DNA of 64,000 nt. Origin: Nocardioides flavescens (GTDB taxonomy: Bacteria > Actinomycetota > Actinomycetes > Propionibacteriales > Nocardioidaceae). Location of the stretch: NCBI RefSeq assembly GCF_009823805.1, contig NZ_WUEK01000001.1:454688-518687 (forward strand), in the 5' to 3' direction. This document shows, piece after piece, positions 57,601-64,000 of this stretch; the first letter of the stretch is position 1, and each line of letters begins with the position of its first letter. Made by a program: the position numbers and the translations under genes. A model generated the notes under the pieces. It ran no database searches, had not been told where the DNA came from, and was given only the letters and a program-made list of their open reading frames with translations.

Positions 57601-60542
57601 ATGTGGCCGGGTTCCATGCTCCACCCCAGCCCCAGCTGGGACGCCTGCGCCGGGGAGTCGCCTACGAGGCCATCGACGACCGCGGACGAGTAGCCCATAG
57701 ACATCTGCGGCGCCTCGCCGGCCTGTCCCGTGGGCATTGTGAAGGGATAGGACCAGCGGAAGTCACCCGAGCCATCTCCGACCTGCCAGCCCGCAGATGT
57801 CTCGAGCGCGGACGGAGCGCTTGAGGCTGACCCGCCGCCGCTCGTTCCGCCTCCGTTCGACCCGTTCGACGCAGCAGCCATCGCATAGCCCCCGGCGCCG
57901 GCGCGGACCTGATACACCAGCCCGCGACACAGGGCACCGTCAGAACCGTTGGTCGACAACTCCCACGCTGCCCGCGACTGAGCGGGCTGGGGTGCATTCG
58001 GGTCTTTGGTGTCGAGGTAGGTGTCGTCGGCACCGTCGCCGTCGTCGTAACCTGAGCTCTCGTCCCTCTCGTTGGCGCTGTACTTGCCTAGCGCCTCCTC
58101 ATCTTGACTATCGTCATCTCCGTCCCACTCAGTCGCATCCGGGGTAGGAGCGCTGCTAGCTCCGTAGTACCGCGCTGGGGAGAAGCAGTTTTGCATCGCC
58201 GCCTGCGTCTGACCTGTCGGCACCGCCTCGCCACTGTTCAATGGCGGAGTTGCGGTGAACGCGAGTGACTTGGTCGTTGGGTCGTTGACCGACGGCACGG
58301 GAACGCTTACGCGACATGCGGCAACCTGTGGGGTCGTCTCGCGGCAGGCTGGGAACGCCTCCACGATCAACCGGTCAGACCAATTCCCGCCGTACGCCTT
58401 CTCGAAGCTCGCGTACGAAACCTGAACGTCGATATCGTTGTGGGAGCCCCCGGGCGTATTTGCCGAGTCAGCAGTCCTCGTCAAACCGATCTGAAAGGCC
58501 GACGACGATGGCGTCGTCGACGTCGCAGGTCCGACCAGACGCGCGGCGAACGAGTCCCCGTCGGCGTCGGCGCCGGCGGCTGGGCGTGTGTCCTCTTCGC
58601 ACGAGCCACCCGTGCATTCGTCCTCGCCAAGGAGAACCGGGGTAGCACGCATCGCGATCGGGCCCGACGTTCCGGACGCTGTCGTGGCAGTCCGCCACGA
58701 TGTCTTGCCCACGCTAGACGCCGTATATCCGGACCCGCCGGGAAGGCTCTGCGAAGAGGCCGAAAGCGAGTCCACGCGTCCTGATCCCGAACCCGCGAAC
58801 TCGCTGGGCAACGCCCGGGCCGCCGTTTCGGGGAAGGTATCTTGGGGCGCGTCCGGCTCGTAAGGGATTAGCGGGCACTCTGCGACAGTCACCGAGTAAC
58901 CGCGACTGGCGTCCACCGGACTGCCGAGCGATCCGACTCCATTCAGCGTGCCCTTCGGCAGCCCCGTGAACTCGGTGCTGACGCTCGCACCAGCCGCGAC
59001 GCTGGCCCAGGACTGCGACTGGCCATTCAGGGTCAGCTGAAGCGGCGCGGCATAGTTGTTGGGGTTGTTCGCCGACACGGCGACGCGGCCGGTGTTGTTG
59101 TAACCCGGGTCACTGCACCGCGTCTGCGACGCTGAGATGTCGGGCGGGTTGTGCGACGAGGCTGGAGGCGGCGCCGTGTAGGTGACGATCAGCTCCGGCG
59201 GCACGTCGGCCAAGCGAGGCTTGAATGCGATCAGGTGGGCGACGTTATGTTGGGGCACGACCACTAGCCCGGTGTGTGTCGATGGGGTGTCGATCCATCC
59301 CTGCACGATGGAGCTCAGGCCCGGGAACGTTACCAAGCCGCTGCTGGCATTGATGTTAATGGACGAAAGTGTGCCGACCGGCGCACCAGGATTTCCGCTA
59401 GCCCATCCATTGCTGCCGTTGTAAGTATTCCAGGTCGCTGCGTTTGTGAAGGCGTTTGCAGTCCGACCAAGTCCGTACGACTGGGCGCTGCCATTTGTCG
59501 AGTTGTTTGCGCCAACGGACATCCGAACATACGCGTCGTTGATTGTCGAGCCTGCGGGGATCGCGTTGGTGTTAAAGTCGAGCAGACCGCGGAACCGGTT
59601 ACCCGAAGCGTCCTTGCCGACACGGATGAACTCATTTCCGTTGGCACAGAACGACGTCGTCGGTGCTTGACTCTTCAGAACGCAGTCGATGCTCTGGGGT
59701 AGATCGGGCCGTCCGATAGTCGGGTCTACGACGACGGGATAGATGCGCTCAGACGCCGTGAGCCATTCCATGCTTGGCCGGACCTCGAGGATCCATCCCG
59801 TTCCAACGCGGCTCAGCTCGTAGCCCACCGACTGCGAGAGGGCGGGCGCCGGCGTGGCGGAGTCGTACATGAACCCTGCCGGGATCACGGCCTTAACCAC
59901 ACTGCTCGAGTCTGTGAACTCGATCGCGCCTGAATTGCTCAGGTTCGGGGTGAGTCCGGCACTTGCAGAGATGTCGTACGTGAAGACTGGGGCGTTGACC
60001 GGTGGGACATCTAGAGTAATTGACTCTTTGACGCTGTCTCCCTGTGCCTCGAGTTCCACCGACGAGGCGCCCTCGACGTCATCGAAGGTCGCAGTTGCAT
60101 CACTGACGTCCGGAGTGCCATCGAGCCCCCGCATCTTCAGGGTGACCCATACACCGTCCGTGGAGAACTTGATAGGATGACGACCCGCATCCTCTGGGAT
60201 CTGCACGCGATAGGCGGCTTCAGCGTTTTCGACTGCATACGTCGAACCCGCCGCGTCGACCAGGCTGTTATCGACCGGGGCCCAGTCGCCAGCGGCCGTT
60301 TCGTAGTTGATGGCCTCTAGCGCGTTCTCAACTCGTATCGAACCATCTGGCAGCAAGAAGCTGTTGGACGTCTCCGTCGACAAAGACGGCACGAGCACCG
60401 GCTCTACATTAGGCGGTGCAGGTGGGCCGAGTTCCGAGTCCTGCTCCCCCGGCGACGCAACCGCCGTAACGCCGAAAAGCTGGGCCACAAGCGCGAGCAG
60501 CACGGGTACCACAGCGCGTTGAATGAAATTTCGGACAGGCAC
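51687..60542 (-). CDS. secreted RHS/WapA-type polymorphic toxin with GIY-YIG nuclease tip
   Basis: This 2951-aa protein has a signal peptide VPVRNFIQRAVVPVLLALVAQLFGVTAVAS. A DNRLRE-like adhesion domain spans residues about 280-445 (FIRVGKDASGNRFRGLLDF...). An SpvB/TcdB-like block follows near 917-995 (GDFRWSYPFTMPTGQAGEAPQMSMGYSSAVVDG). Many YD repeats fill about 1700-2500 (YDNYGRIIGTTDG, YDLAGRRVATSDPDTG). The RHS core at about 2597-2670 ends NPVSLMDPSGL. A Gly/Ala-rich hydrophobic segment (2765-2850) leads to the C-terminal toxin (2860-2951), VYFGLVNGKPVYAGITNNFARRQAQHG...AIEQALIVRNPGFQNKINSIS, with GIY-YIG hallmarks including Arg, Glu and Asn. The RHS shell is predicted to encase and release the tip into rival cells. 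GTG 60542 follows GGAGGACCCGCC, a strong ribosome site. Confidence 0.88.
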   Translation of the reverse strand: MPVRNFIQRAVVPVLLALVAQLFGVTAVASPGEQDSELGPPAPPNVEPVLVPSLSTETSNSFLLPDGSIRVENALEAINYETAAGDWAPVDNSLVDAAGSTYAVENAEAAYRVQIPEDAGRHPIKFSTDGVWVTLKMRGLDGTPDVSDATATFDDVEGASSVELEAQGDSVKESITLDVPPVNAPVFTYDISASAGLTPNLSNSGAIEFTDSSSVVKAVIPAGFMYDSATPAPALSQSVGYELSRVGTGWILEVRPSMEWLTASERIYPVVVDPTIGRPDLPQSIDCVLKSQAPTTSFCANGNEFIRVGKDASGNRFRGLLDFNTNAIPAGSTINDAYVRMSVGANNSTNGSAQSYGLGRTANAFTNAATWNTYNGSNGWASGNPGAPVGTLSSININASSGLVTFPGLSSIVQGWIDTPSTHTGLVVVPQHNVAHLIAFKPRLADVPPELIVTYTAPPPASSHNPPDISASQTRCSDPGYNNTGRVAVSANNPNNYAAPLQLTLNGQSQSWASVAAGASVSTEFTGLPKGTLNGVGSLGSPVDASRGYSVTVAECPLIPYEPDAPQDTFPETAARALPSEFAGSGSGRVDSLSASSQSLPGGSGYTASSVGKTSWRTATTASGTSGPIAMRATPVLLGEDECTGGSCEEDTRPAAGADADGDSFAARLVGPATSTTPSSSAFQIGLTRTADSANTPGGSHNDIDVQVSYASFEKAYGGNWSDRLIVEAFPACRETTPQVAACRVSVPVPSVNDPTTKSLAFTATPPLNSGEAVPTGQTQAAMQNCFSPARYYGASSAPTPDATEWDGDDDSQDEEALGKYSANERDESSGYDDGDGADDTYLDTKDPNAPQPAQSRAAWELSTNGSDGALCRGLVYQVRAGAGGYAMAAASNGSNGGGTSGGGSASSAPSALETSAGWQVGDGSGDFRWSYPFTMPTGQAGEAPQMSMGYSSAVVDGLVGDSPAQASQLGLGWSMEPGHISRTYASCYDDSSPTNRDLSGNLCWRTQGGTVVNDLNLVLEGRSTRIIKDGTSGAYRLQDDAGWKVEVGSGGSNGFVADQGAPLPDNADGNDEFFKLTSPDGTRYFFGYGTTSVWTVPVRGNNSGEPCNGQSITATACIQGWQWNLDRVVDADGNRVKYTYASQQNKYKTNGSLVSYTAAGQLATIQYGFPRPTPAPENESMSPQVVVQVETVDRCVAAINWTKNQDGFNTDRPDCGQADAGGSQRQWPDVPTDLLCMNKTAANCDNTSPAFFSTKLYANLKTYRGPNLQTPGGTQNTPPTDIYVFKYSMPDPDGTPGAGDQKPDEADLLLQAVQHVPRDNSTTKPTSYALPGVLFDYKPLANRVVAEGNSDKLLKKYRLDKVTNELGGTTEVTYGQQNRCTKAMVDNFSAFNSTGDCFTPRRPGENGGRLAWYHKYLVTRLQLGDRALRLDGATNEPSLGKMRQYRYTYRGEPGWRFDGESKNTPLKYRSWSDWRGYQTTLIRTMKVNRTNPSTPTNTAKSLRRVVVFRGFYGSRVNNSGQKYVTGYTSNDATTGYRRGYVSTVEQGPAGDRNLRDRNSLRGKIAEETVLEPPEEAFCTSGQQSPCKAKWITRTYHGFEIYRSALSSHGLAANFTGERMTRMHTRVTRGNAQNGTSNDRRHTIERTFHEGGTSHRGLLLGVVTELTDKGASTTAKPGGDRNICTLTTWAGNTTNDKWIRVPTRVRVLDQQTGDTCTQPVSDITNKYDGYSSAAAQPDTSITRGQLTRVETAASSAAQPNLPAIVTSTRYDNYGRIIGTTDGKNFDTTTSYLSSSNTTGCGFDDLPCQVTVTTNRSQVVSKLEPRRGLPEEVTDFGNPAASANDDAKTTTTYDGYGRVLTVTSPKLQGTGKTSISYDYAVYGSNTVNGYQPAQIKTTSQRAGAGAGATTDVSYAYMDGWGRTIEAQSLQADGSGRVASATGYDELGTPYLSVPVIANADQPGSGLINANPANAVRWNQTLTDAAGRVTEVEHRNGANSIRYTDRATQQGDRTITTARAGGNDVTGTTVTTVDGWGRTSRVEQHLTAATVDQPPTAQAPATAASYTYDGNNNLTDISADISGTRLWHYEYDLAGRRVATSDPDTGTTSATFDANSNQVTTRNPVDGILKTIYDDQDRPTKQFKLLNGTGPEPGDCVDPPATQTDCSPIAKWTYDAATNGDGRPAVSTSYTHLGTFTESVDGYDLNGNPLQQTYDYYPTDSGRVTFSNSQTYNDADMVTSTTYGAVANLAAMTVSTSFGPDAAVATMTATQTGQPSTNLLTATYDKAGRPLRALSEGADASRHLNREYAWDNATGRLTRVGGSAFGTLDYSYDTIGNVGSVLASNLYKNAPPNYVNSAWCYGYDGLNRISYAMTGRAGECLVAPDTTQLVGASETRFYGYSKDRLSSVNTYVPDTAGDAAVSNYAYQGAGPHHATQITTDVELEATPRNTALHYDPVGRADQISTDAGVATYSYNPTGTLKSVTGPDLNSDSDITVLDSDYAYDTAGMRVGLRERYKLVRGFTTNLTYYAGGTEVSIANGGAAQARRVFTSPGGKPLATVFGQGTSTTPSAPTWTFSLGDAQNSVRFVRGATTDTRPTYRPFGEQIANGGNDRRGYLNKPVDRTGDVRLDQRNYPARLNVLTSPDALFNVDDPDSLNPYAYARNNPVSLMDPSGLEPRPWHNPDYNEETDGPANPYGDTGLGESTLMGSSYGVPINYNTDTPAQIAAAERIYDILGTQYQSTAPDLPPRSTRDWIGLGVGLGITVVGGAACTAGTAGFGLAVCFGATGAAGSLAENAISDSGDHSASGYVKAAVLGGALGAGTAGLGSAGRGLLATTGRGAGGSIARALPSFPRALAGGAADTHVYFGLVNGKPVYAGITNNFARRQAQHGSRFVLDQITTAPVTRGQARAIEQALIVRNPGFQNKINSISPKHPYYQEAVGWGEAWLVQNGL

Positions 60543-61026
60543 GGCGGGTCCTCCGACCACTCGCTGCCGGCAAACGCTGGCTGTGCGCACGCTAAGAGGA
60601 ACCTGAGAACGCTTACAAGACGATCCACTGGCAATCCGCCAATTGGACTAGACGCACGATCCGTCAATGGCCCATTGTGACTATCGAACCGCGGTCTTGG
60701 ATTGGGCAGAGCCAAACTTTTCGTTACTTGGCCGAAACGATGCGATGGGTCACGGGGCGGCAGGCGCCGTGGTCTCAGTTCCCGAGAAAACGCGCCGATC
60801 GCATGCGGCTGTACATAGGGATATGCGTCCCGCCGTTCGGCTCGATCGGGCGCAGTCGGGTCAGCAAAGGGCGACTGGCCTGAGCTGTTGCTGCCCAGCG
60901 GCCGAACTAATCCTCCGCGACCAGTGCACGCTCACGACCAAGCGACGCAACGACGGCCTCCCCCGTTGGTATGCTACCGTTGCTTGATCCGGCCTGCCGG
61001 TGCCGCCCGAAGAATGTCGGTCACAG
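60543..61026. other. gene-free stretch upstream of RHS toxin
   Basis: This holds the RHS ribosome site and promoter. Short plus-strand ORFs here look non-coding. CCAATTGG palindrome near 60640. No repeat or RNA seen. Confidence 0.4.
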
Positions 61027-61650
61027 TCAGCCCGGTGAGGTGGGCGGCCTCGATGGTTGAGACGTCCTGCGGCGGCGGGGGGACGCTAGACCCTTGCTGA
61101 ACCACTCGCTCGGGTGCACCAGCTCGGCGCCCGTACGCCAGGTCAGCTCGACCCGGTCGGGATAGATGTACCGCCTTCCCGCGCCGCGGTGGATGACCAG
61201 GCGCTTAAGTTGAACAGCGAATACAGTCCGTCGCTGCTCATCGCTACTGCAACACCATCTGCGCTGTTCCATCAGCTTCCTGCCCTGTCTGGGCAGCGGC
61301 GTGCATTCGCCGTCGAGCCAGCGGGCAATCGAGGCCATTGAGTCGCCAGCGAGGGCACGGGACGCCGTGCCCCGCACCCAGTCGATGCGGGCTCGATCTT
61401 GGTCCAGCACGACCCCGGGTCCATGGGGGTTCGCCGCGGAAGCCGGTCAATCTCCAGATAACTACCGCGTCGCACCACTCTCGCGCCGCGACGAGCCTAC
61501 GCGCTGGCTGGGGAAGCGCTTGGTGGCGGACACTCTGTCGTCGACGAACTCGCCGACAACGGTCCACCGACGCGCCTCGGCGAGCCGCCGACCGGACTCG
61601 AGCTGCCGCGCGACCGAGACCGACAGCTCGGAGGACACCCAGACCCTGGC
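61027..61650 (-). pseudogene. serine recombinase (resolvase family) pseudogene
   Basis: Read leftward, one frame gives RVWVSSELSVSVARQLESGRRLAEARRWTVVGEFVDDRVSATKR, the resolvase N-terminal domain with catalytic Ser and the VSA block. It hits a stop, shifts (REWCDAVVIWRLTGF in the next frame), and a third frame gives DRARIDWVRGTASRALAGDSMASIARWLDGE, the recombinase domain, ending at a TGA at 61027. At least two frameshifts; inactive. Probably the dead integrase of the island. Confidence 0.75.
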
Positions 61651-61824
61651 GCAAAGAACAGCAGTAGGGGACGTGGGCGCGGCAGGAAGCGCGCGGAGAC
61701 GAAACTAGCAATGACCCCAAAGCGATATGCAGAGCGCGTCGACTTAAATGTCAAAGCGGCCCACAGCAGCGGGCTGCGCCCAGCGTCGTCGTTATGGACC
61801 GCTGGGCGCAACTCGCCTGGGGCG

Positions 61825-62172
61825 TTAGTTCGCGGAGTCGAAGGCGTCGCGGACGGCTTGCGGGATGCGGCCGCGCTCGGGGACGTCGAGACCATTGCTC
61901 TTTGCCCAGTCACGGAGATCCTTGGCGGAGGGGCCGTCGGTTGCTGCTGCCTGGGTGCGGGATGAGCTGCGCGTTGAGGACTTGCGGCCTTGCTTCTGGG
62001 ACACGGCGATGTAGTCCTGGAAGAGGCCACGGAACTTGTCGGCGTTCTTGGTGGTGAGGTCGATGGAGTACTGCTGACCGTCGAGGGAGTAGGTGACAGT
62101 CTCTCCCTTACCGTCGGCAATGTCCTCGCCGGTGATGTCGTCTACGAGCTGGGTGATTACGCGTTGGGCCAC
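61825..62172 (-). CDS. lsr2: Lsr2-family xenogeneic silencer
   Basis: This 115-aa nucleoid protein has an N-terminal dimerisation domain (AQRVITQLVDDITGEDIADGKGETVTYSLDGQQYSIDLTTKNADKFRGLFQDYI) and a C-terminal AT-rich DNA-binding domain (SAKDLRDWAKSNGLDVPERGRIPQAVRDAF, RGR as the AT-hook-like clamp). It binds and silences AT-richer foreign DNA; within this lower-GC island it may restrain the toxin and defence genes. The GTG at 62172 is 7 nt after TATAAA (62185-62180), so the message is probably leaderless. Island versus housekeeping copy cannot be told from this window. Confidence 0.92.
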   Translation of the reverse strand: MAQRVITQLVDDITGEDIADGKGETVTYSLDGQQYSIDLTTKNADKFRGLFQDYIAVSQKQGRKSSTRSSSRTQAAATDGPSAKDLRDWAKSNGLDVPERGRIPQAVRDAFDSAN

Positions 62173-62179
62173 GGAAGAG

Positions 62180-62185
62180 TTTATA
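62180..62185 (-). promoter_or_regulatory. lsr2 -10 element
   Basis: TATAAA read leftward, 7 nt before the GTG start. The 62186-62373 stretch upstream holds no gene. Confidence 0.5.
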
Positions 62186-62373
62186 CCACTTCTAGGCCCG
62201 AAGGAGTTCGCGCTTACCCAGTTCTCGGACGTGCCACCAGCTAGGGTCGCCACGCTTTGAGCCAGTCGCGAACGTCAAAGCAGATCGAAATCTACGTCGC
62301 TAGCTCGGGCCAGCGCAGGCCAGAATGCTTCGAGGAACCGCCCTCAAGGCACCACCGGGGCGCACAACCTGCG

Positions 62374-63042
62374 CTAGAGCACGACGGTTGATGGACAACT
62401 TACGACAATATTGGCGGCCGCGCCAAGGTCACGGACCAGGGTCCACCCGTCCAGCTGGTCCAGCTTATGCAAGCGGTCACTGTCCGCGAACGGACTCGCT
62501 GCTAAGCGGTCCTCGAATAGGACGTAGGACTTTGCCGTGTTCGAGCGGGCACTCATCCACACCAAGCCTTGGGCCCAGTCCACCTGCGCGTGAACGGCCT
62601 TTGCCCACGCTACGGTGCGCCAATAGTGGCGACTGGTGGTGGCGGTGATCCGCTCCGGGCGTAGGCCAAGCGCTTGCAAGCCGGGATCGTGGAACTCGAC
62701 CAAAACGAGATCGAGAGCCGCCGCGGTCGTCAGCATTGAGAGGTCTCGGCCGATGAGCCGCGAGCCGCGGAACCGCTTCTTACTCGGCGTAACTGGTACA
62801 TCGTGAAACACAGACTCAAAGATCGCGCATGCTGGCGTTTCGCCAGCATACAAGACACCGACAGTCGCACCCCGGTCGTTGTCGAAGAAGTGAAAGCGCC
62901 CACCGGCCCCGTACCGGTCGTTGAACCCGAGGGCTGGCACAAGCCGGCTGTGCGTCCGATAGAGGACCGACTCCGCCGGCAGCAACTGGCACTGTGCGAG
63001 ATCTGCCAAGTTGGCTGGCGGCGGCGGCACGAGGAACGACAT
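62374..63042 (-). CDS. RES-domain toxin
   Basis: This 222-aa RES-family protein has ESVLYRTHSRLVPALGFNDRYGAGGRFHFFD, VGVLYAGETPACAIFESVFHD, and the late EDRLAASPFADSDRLHKLDQL region, with conserved Arg, Tyr, Glu and Ser expected of the fold. Characterised RES toxins (e.g. MbcT) degrade NAD+ by phosphorolysis or hydrolysis and need an Xre/MbcA/ParS-type antitoxin. It follows the partner gene by 10 bp on the same strand, the usual antitoxin-toxin order. NAD attack here is by family. Confidence 0.8.
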   Translation of the reverse strand: MSFLVPPPPANLADLAQCQLLPAESVLYRTHSRLVPALGFNDRYGAGGRFHFFDNDRGATVGVLYAGETPACAIFESVFHDVPVTPSKKRFRGSRLIGRDLSMLTTAAALDLVLVEFHDPGLQALGLRPERITATTSRHYWRTVAWAKAVHAQVDWAQGLVWMSARSNTAKSYVLFEDRLAASPFADSDRLHKLDQLDGWTLVRDLGAAANIVVSCPSTVVL

Positions 63043-63052
63043 CGGCGCAAGA

Positions 63053-64000
63053 CTACTGGATCAGCTCCGCCTGCACTGCCCGACGGAACTCGTTTCCATC
63101 TACGTCAACTGGCCGACGTGCATCAAGCTCGCCGTTTTCGCTCAGCAACCAGCCGACAAACTCCCAACTTGACATCACCGGCCGCAGCGCAGACCACCCC
63201 TCAGCCACTGCAGGCCGAATACCCGAGGCGTCGAGCGCGAACCGTGGCACAAGCGGCATGCCAGCAAAGGCAAGCGAAAGGAGACGCCCGTCGCCCAGGA
63301 TCTGCTTAACCCACTCTTGGTCCCGGCCCGTCAACCGGGCGATATCAGACGGCAACAACAACTCGAACTCAGCAGTTACTTCGTTCAAGATGTCTCGCTT
63401 TTCGGCGAGCGTGTACCCGTCGACAAACAAGGGTCCCACCTGATCCCGACGACCGGCACTGCGTGCCAGTTGCTGGATGTGCAAGGCGTTCTCGGCGACT
63501 GAGCGTGACGCATCAAGAATGAGGTCGGCGTGCGATAGCAATTGGCGATTGACGTCAGCGTCGAGGTTCATGTTAACTTCACTCAAGTCACGAATTTTCG
63601 CCATTCCATCGTGTACACTTTTCTTGAGCAGTACCAAGAGATTATTGCGGTCGGAGAATCGCTGACGCAGGCGCTCTTGAATCTCATAGTGGTGAACGCT
63701 GTTGATGATCAACAGCTGGGCGTCGTCGCGGACCTGCCGCAGCACCGTGTCGATGAGGCCGTCGGGGTCGGACTCGACCCACGATTGCCCCGTTACCCGC
63801 AAGATATCCGCTGGGGCATCGCCACCGGCTCGATTGTGTACGGCTTCGGCGAAACTAACCGTCTGCGCGCCGGGGAAGTCATCGTCGAGGAGATCTGCTA
63901 GCGCCCGCTTGCCGGCGTCCACCTCGCCAGCGATCGTGACCACCAGACGTTCGCTGTGCGACCGGCCTCGTCGCCGCCGCGTGACATCGGGCAGAGGCGT
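63053..64000 (-). CDS. P-loop kinase-like protein fused to HTH/Xre-type antitoxin domain (partial)
   Basis: The reading frame is open to the window edge, so the N-terminus lies outside; 315 codons are visible. The first part (from TIAGEVDAGKRALADLL) is a P-loop like deoxynucleotide monophosphate kinases: Walker A GEVDAGKR (Arg replaces the usual Ser/Thr), ILRVTGQSWVESDPDGLIDTVL, LLIINSVHHYEIQERLRQRF, DLILDAS. After about residue 190 comes an HTH, LPSDIARLTGRDQEWVKQILGDGRLL, and a C-terminal WSALRPVMSSWEFVGWLLSENGELDARRPVDVDGNEFRRAVQAEL, the Xre/MbcA/ParS-like block seen in RES antitoxins. It should neutralise the RES toxin. A P-loop fused to a RES antitoxin is unusual; the N-terminal part might instead be a separate effector or sensor. 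Confidence 0.6.
   Translation of the reverse strand, partial: TPLPDVTRRRRGRSHSERLVVTIAGEVDAGKRALADLLDDDFPGAQTVSFAEAVHNRAGGDAPADILRVTGQSWVESDPDGLIDTVLRQVRDDAQLLIINSVHHYEIQERLRQRFSDRNNLLVLLKKSVHDGMAKIRDLSEVNMNLDADVNRQLLSHADLILDASRSVAENALHIQQLARSAGRRDQVGPLFVDGYTLAEKRDILNEVTAEFELLLPSDIARLTGRDQEWVKQILGDGRLLSLAFAGMPLVPRFALDASGIRPAVAEGWSALRPVMSSWEFVGWLLSENGELDARRPVDVDGNEFRRAVQAELIQ

Noticed and set aside
60667..60987. plus-strand ORFs upstream of RHS toxin
   Set aside because: No ribosome site, no recognisable domain, and they overlap in different frames.

Overview
The window is high-GC actinobacterial DNA, most like Nocardioides or a close relative (order Propionibacteriales). The evidence is GTG/TTG starts, many apparently leaderless promoters (TAnnnT hexamer 6-8 nt before the start codon), a mycobacterium-like murI/cysM/cysO/mec/clpS/pncB gene order, an Lsr2 protein, and a dispersed palindromic repeat near GGTTGAGG...GAAACCACC. 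Genus is inferred from protein character and gene order; no 16S rRNA is present.

Region by region. (1) 1-3250: GroES-like and DUF3618 genes, then a nickel/cobalt ECF transporter operon (nikM-PDGLE-nikQ-nikO) read leftward from a promoter carrying a textbook Nur box (TTGCAA-N5-TTGCAA), divergent from a bcp peroxiredoxin. (2) 3765-6444: tRNA-Leu(UAG) with a small integrated element bounded by 22-bp direct repeats of the tRNA 3' end. It holds a dead tyrosine integrase and a secreted beta-propeller (GH43-like) protein. (3) 6389-24784: housekeeping core. rph-rdgB, an ECF sigma/regulator pair, an SGNH hydrolase, an ABC exporter and a two-component system lie beside an Rv1330-Rv1341-like block: Rv1339-type phosphodiesterase, murI, a DUF3152 metalloprotease-like protein, cysM, NYN nuclease, cysO, mec, DUF2017, clpS. 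Then come pncB, an esterase, pncA, an enoyl-CoA hydratase and an MFS exporter. (4) 24864-46785: mixed chromosomal genes, including a secreted 5'-nucleotidase, MarR+MFS, SPFH, RDD, hppD with a divergent Lrp/AsnC regulator, thioesterase/HxlR, helicase+DUF3039, yqgE, TetR, DUF3048 lipoprotein, fabG, HIT, ArsR, an App1-type phosphatase, a large secreted M14 carboxypeptidase and an ATP-grasp protein. Several intergenic palindromes look like operators.

(5) 46848-64000: a lower-GC accessory/defence island. It contains an HTH recombinase-associated gene, a 984-aa protein joining an Mrr/PD-(D/E)xK-type N-terminus to a NACHT NTPase (a bacterial NLR-like antiphage candidate), a decayed second copy of the HTH gene, an ISL3 transposase scrap, and an 8.9-kb secreted RHS/WapA-type polymorphic toxin ending in a GIY-YIG nuclease domain with an Imm26 immunity gene directly downstream. 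Further right are a dead serine recombinase, an Lsr2 silencer and a RES-domain toxin. The RES partner, cut by the window edge, appears to fuse a P-loop dNMP-kinase-like domain to an HTH/Xre-MbcA-type antitoxin domain.

The most unusual items are this P-loop-antitoxin/RES pair, the nuclease-NACHT gene bracketed by imperfect direct repeats, the RHS-GIY-YIG/Imm26 pair, and a palindromic-repeat cluster inserted in frame between the start and signal peptide of the DUF3152 protein.
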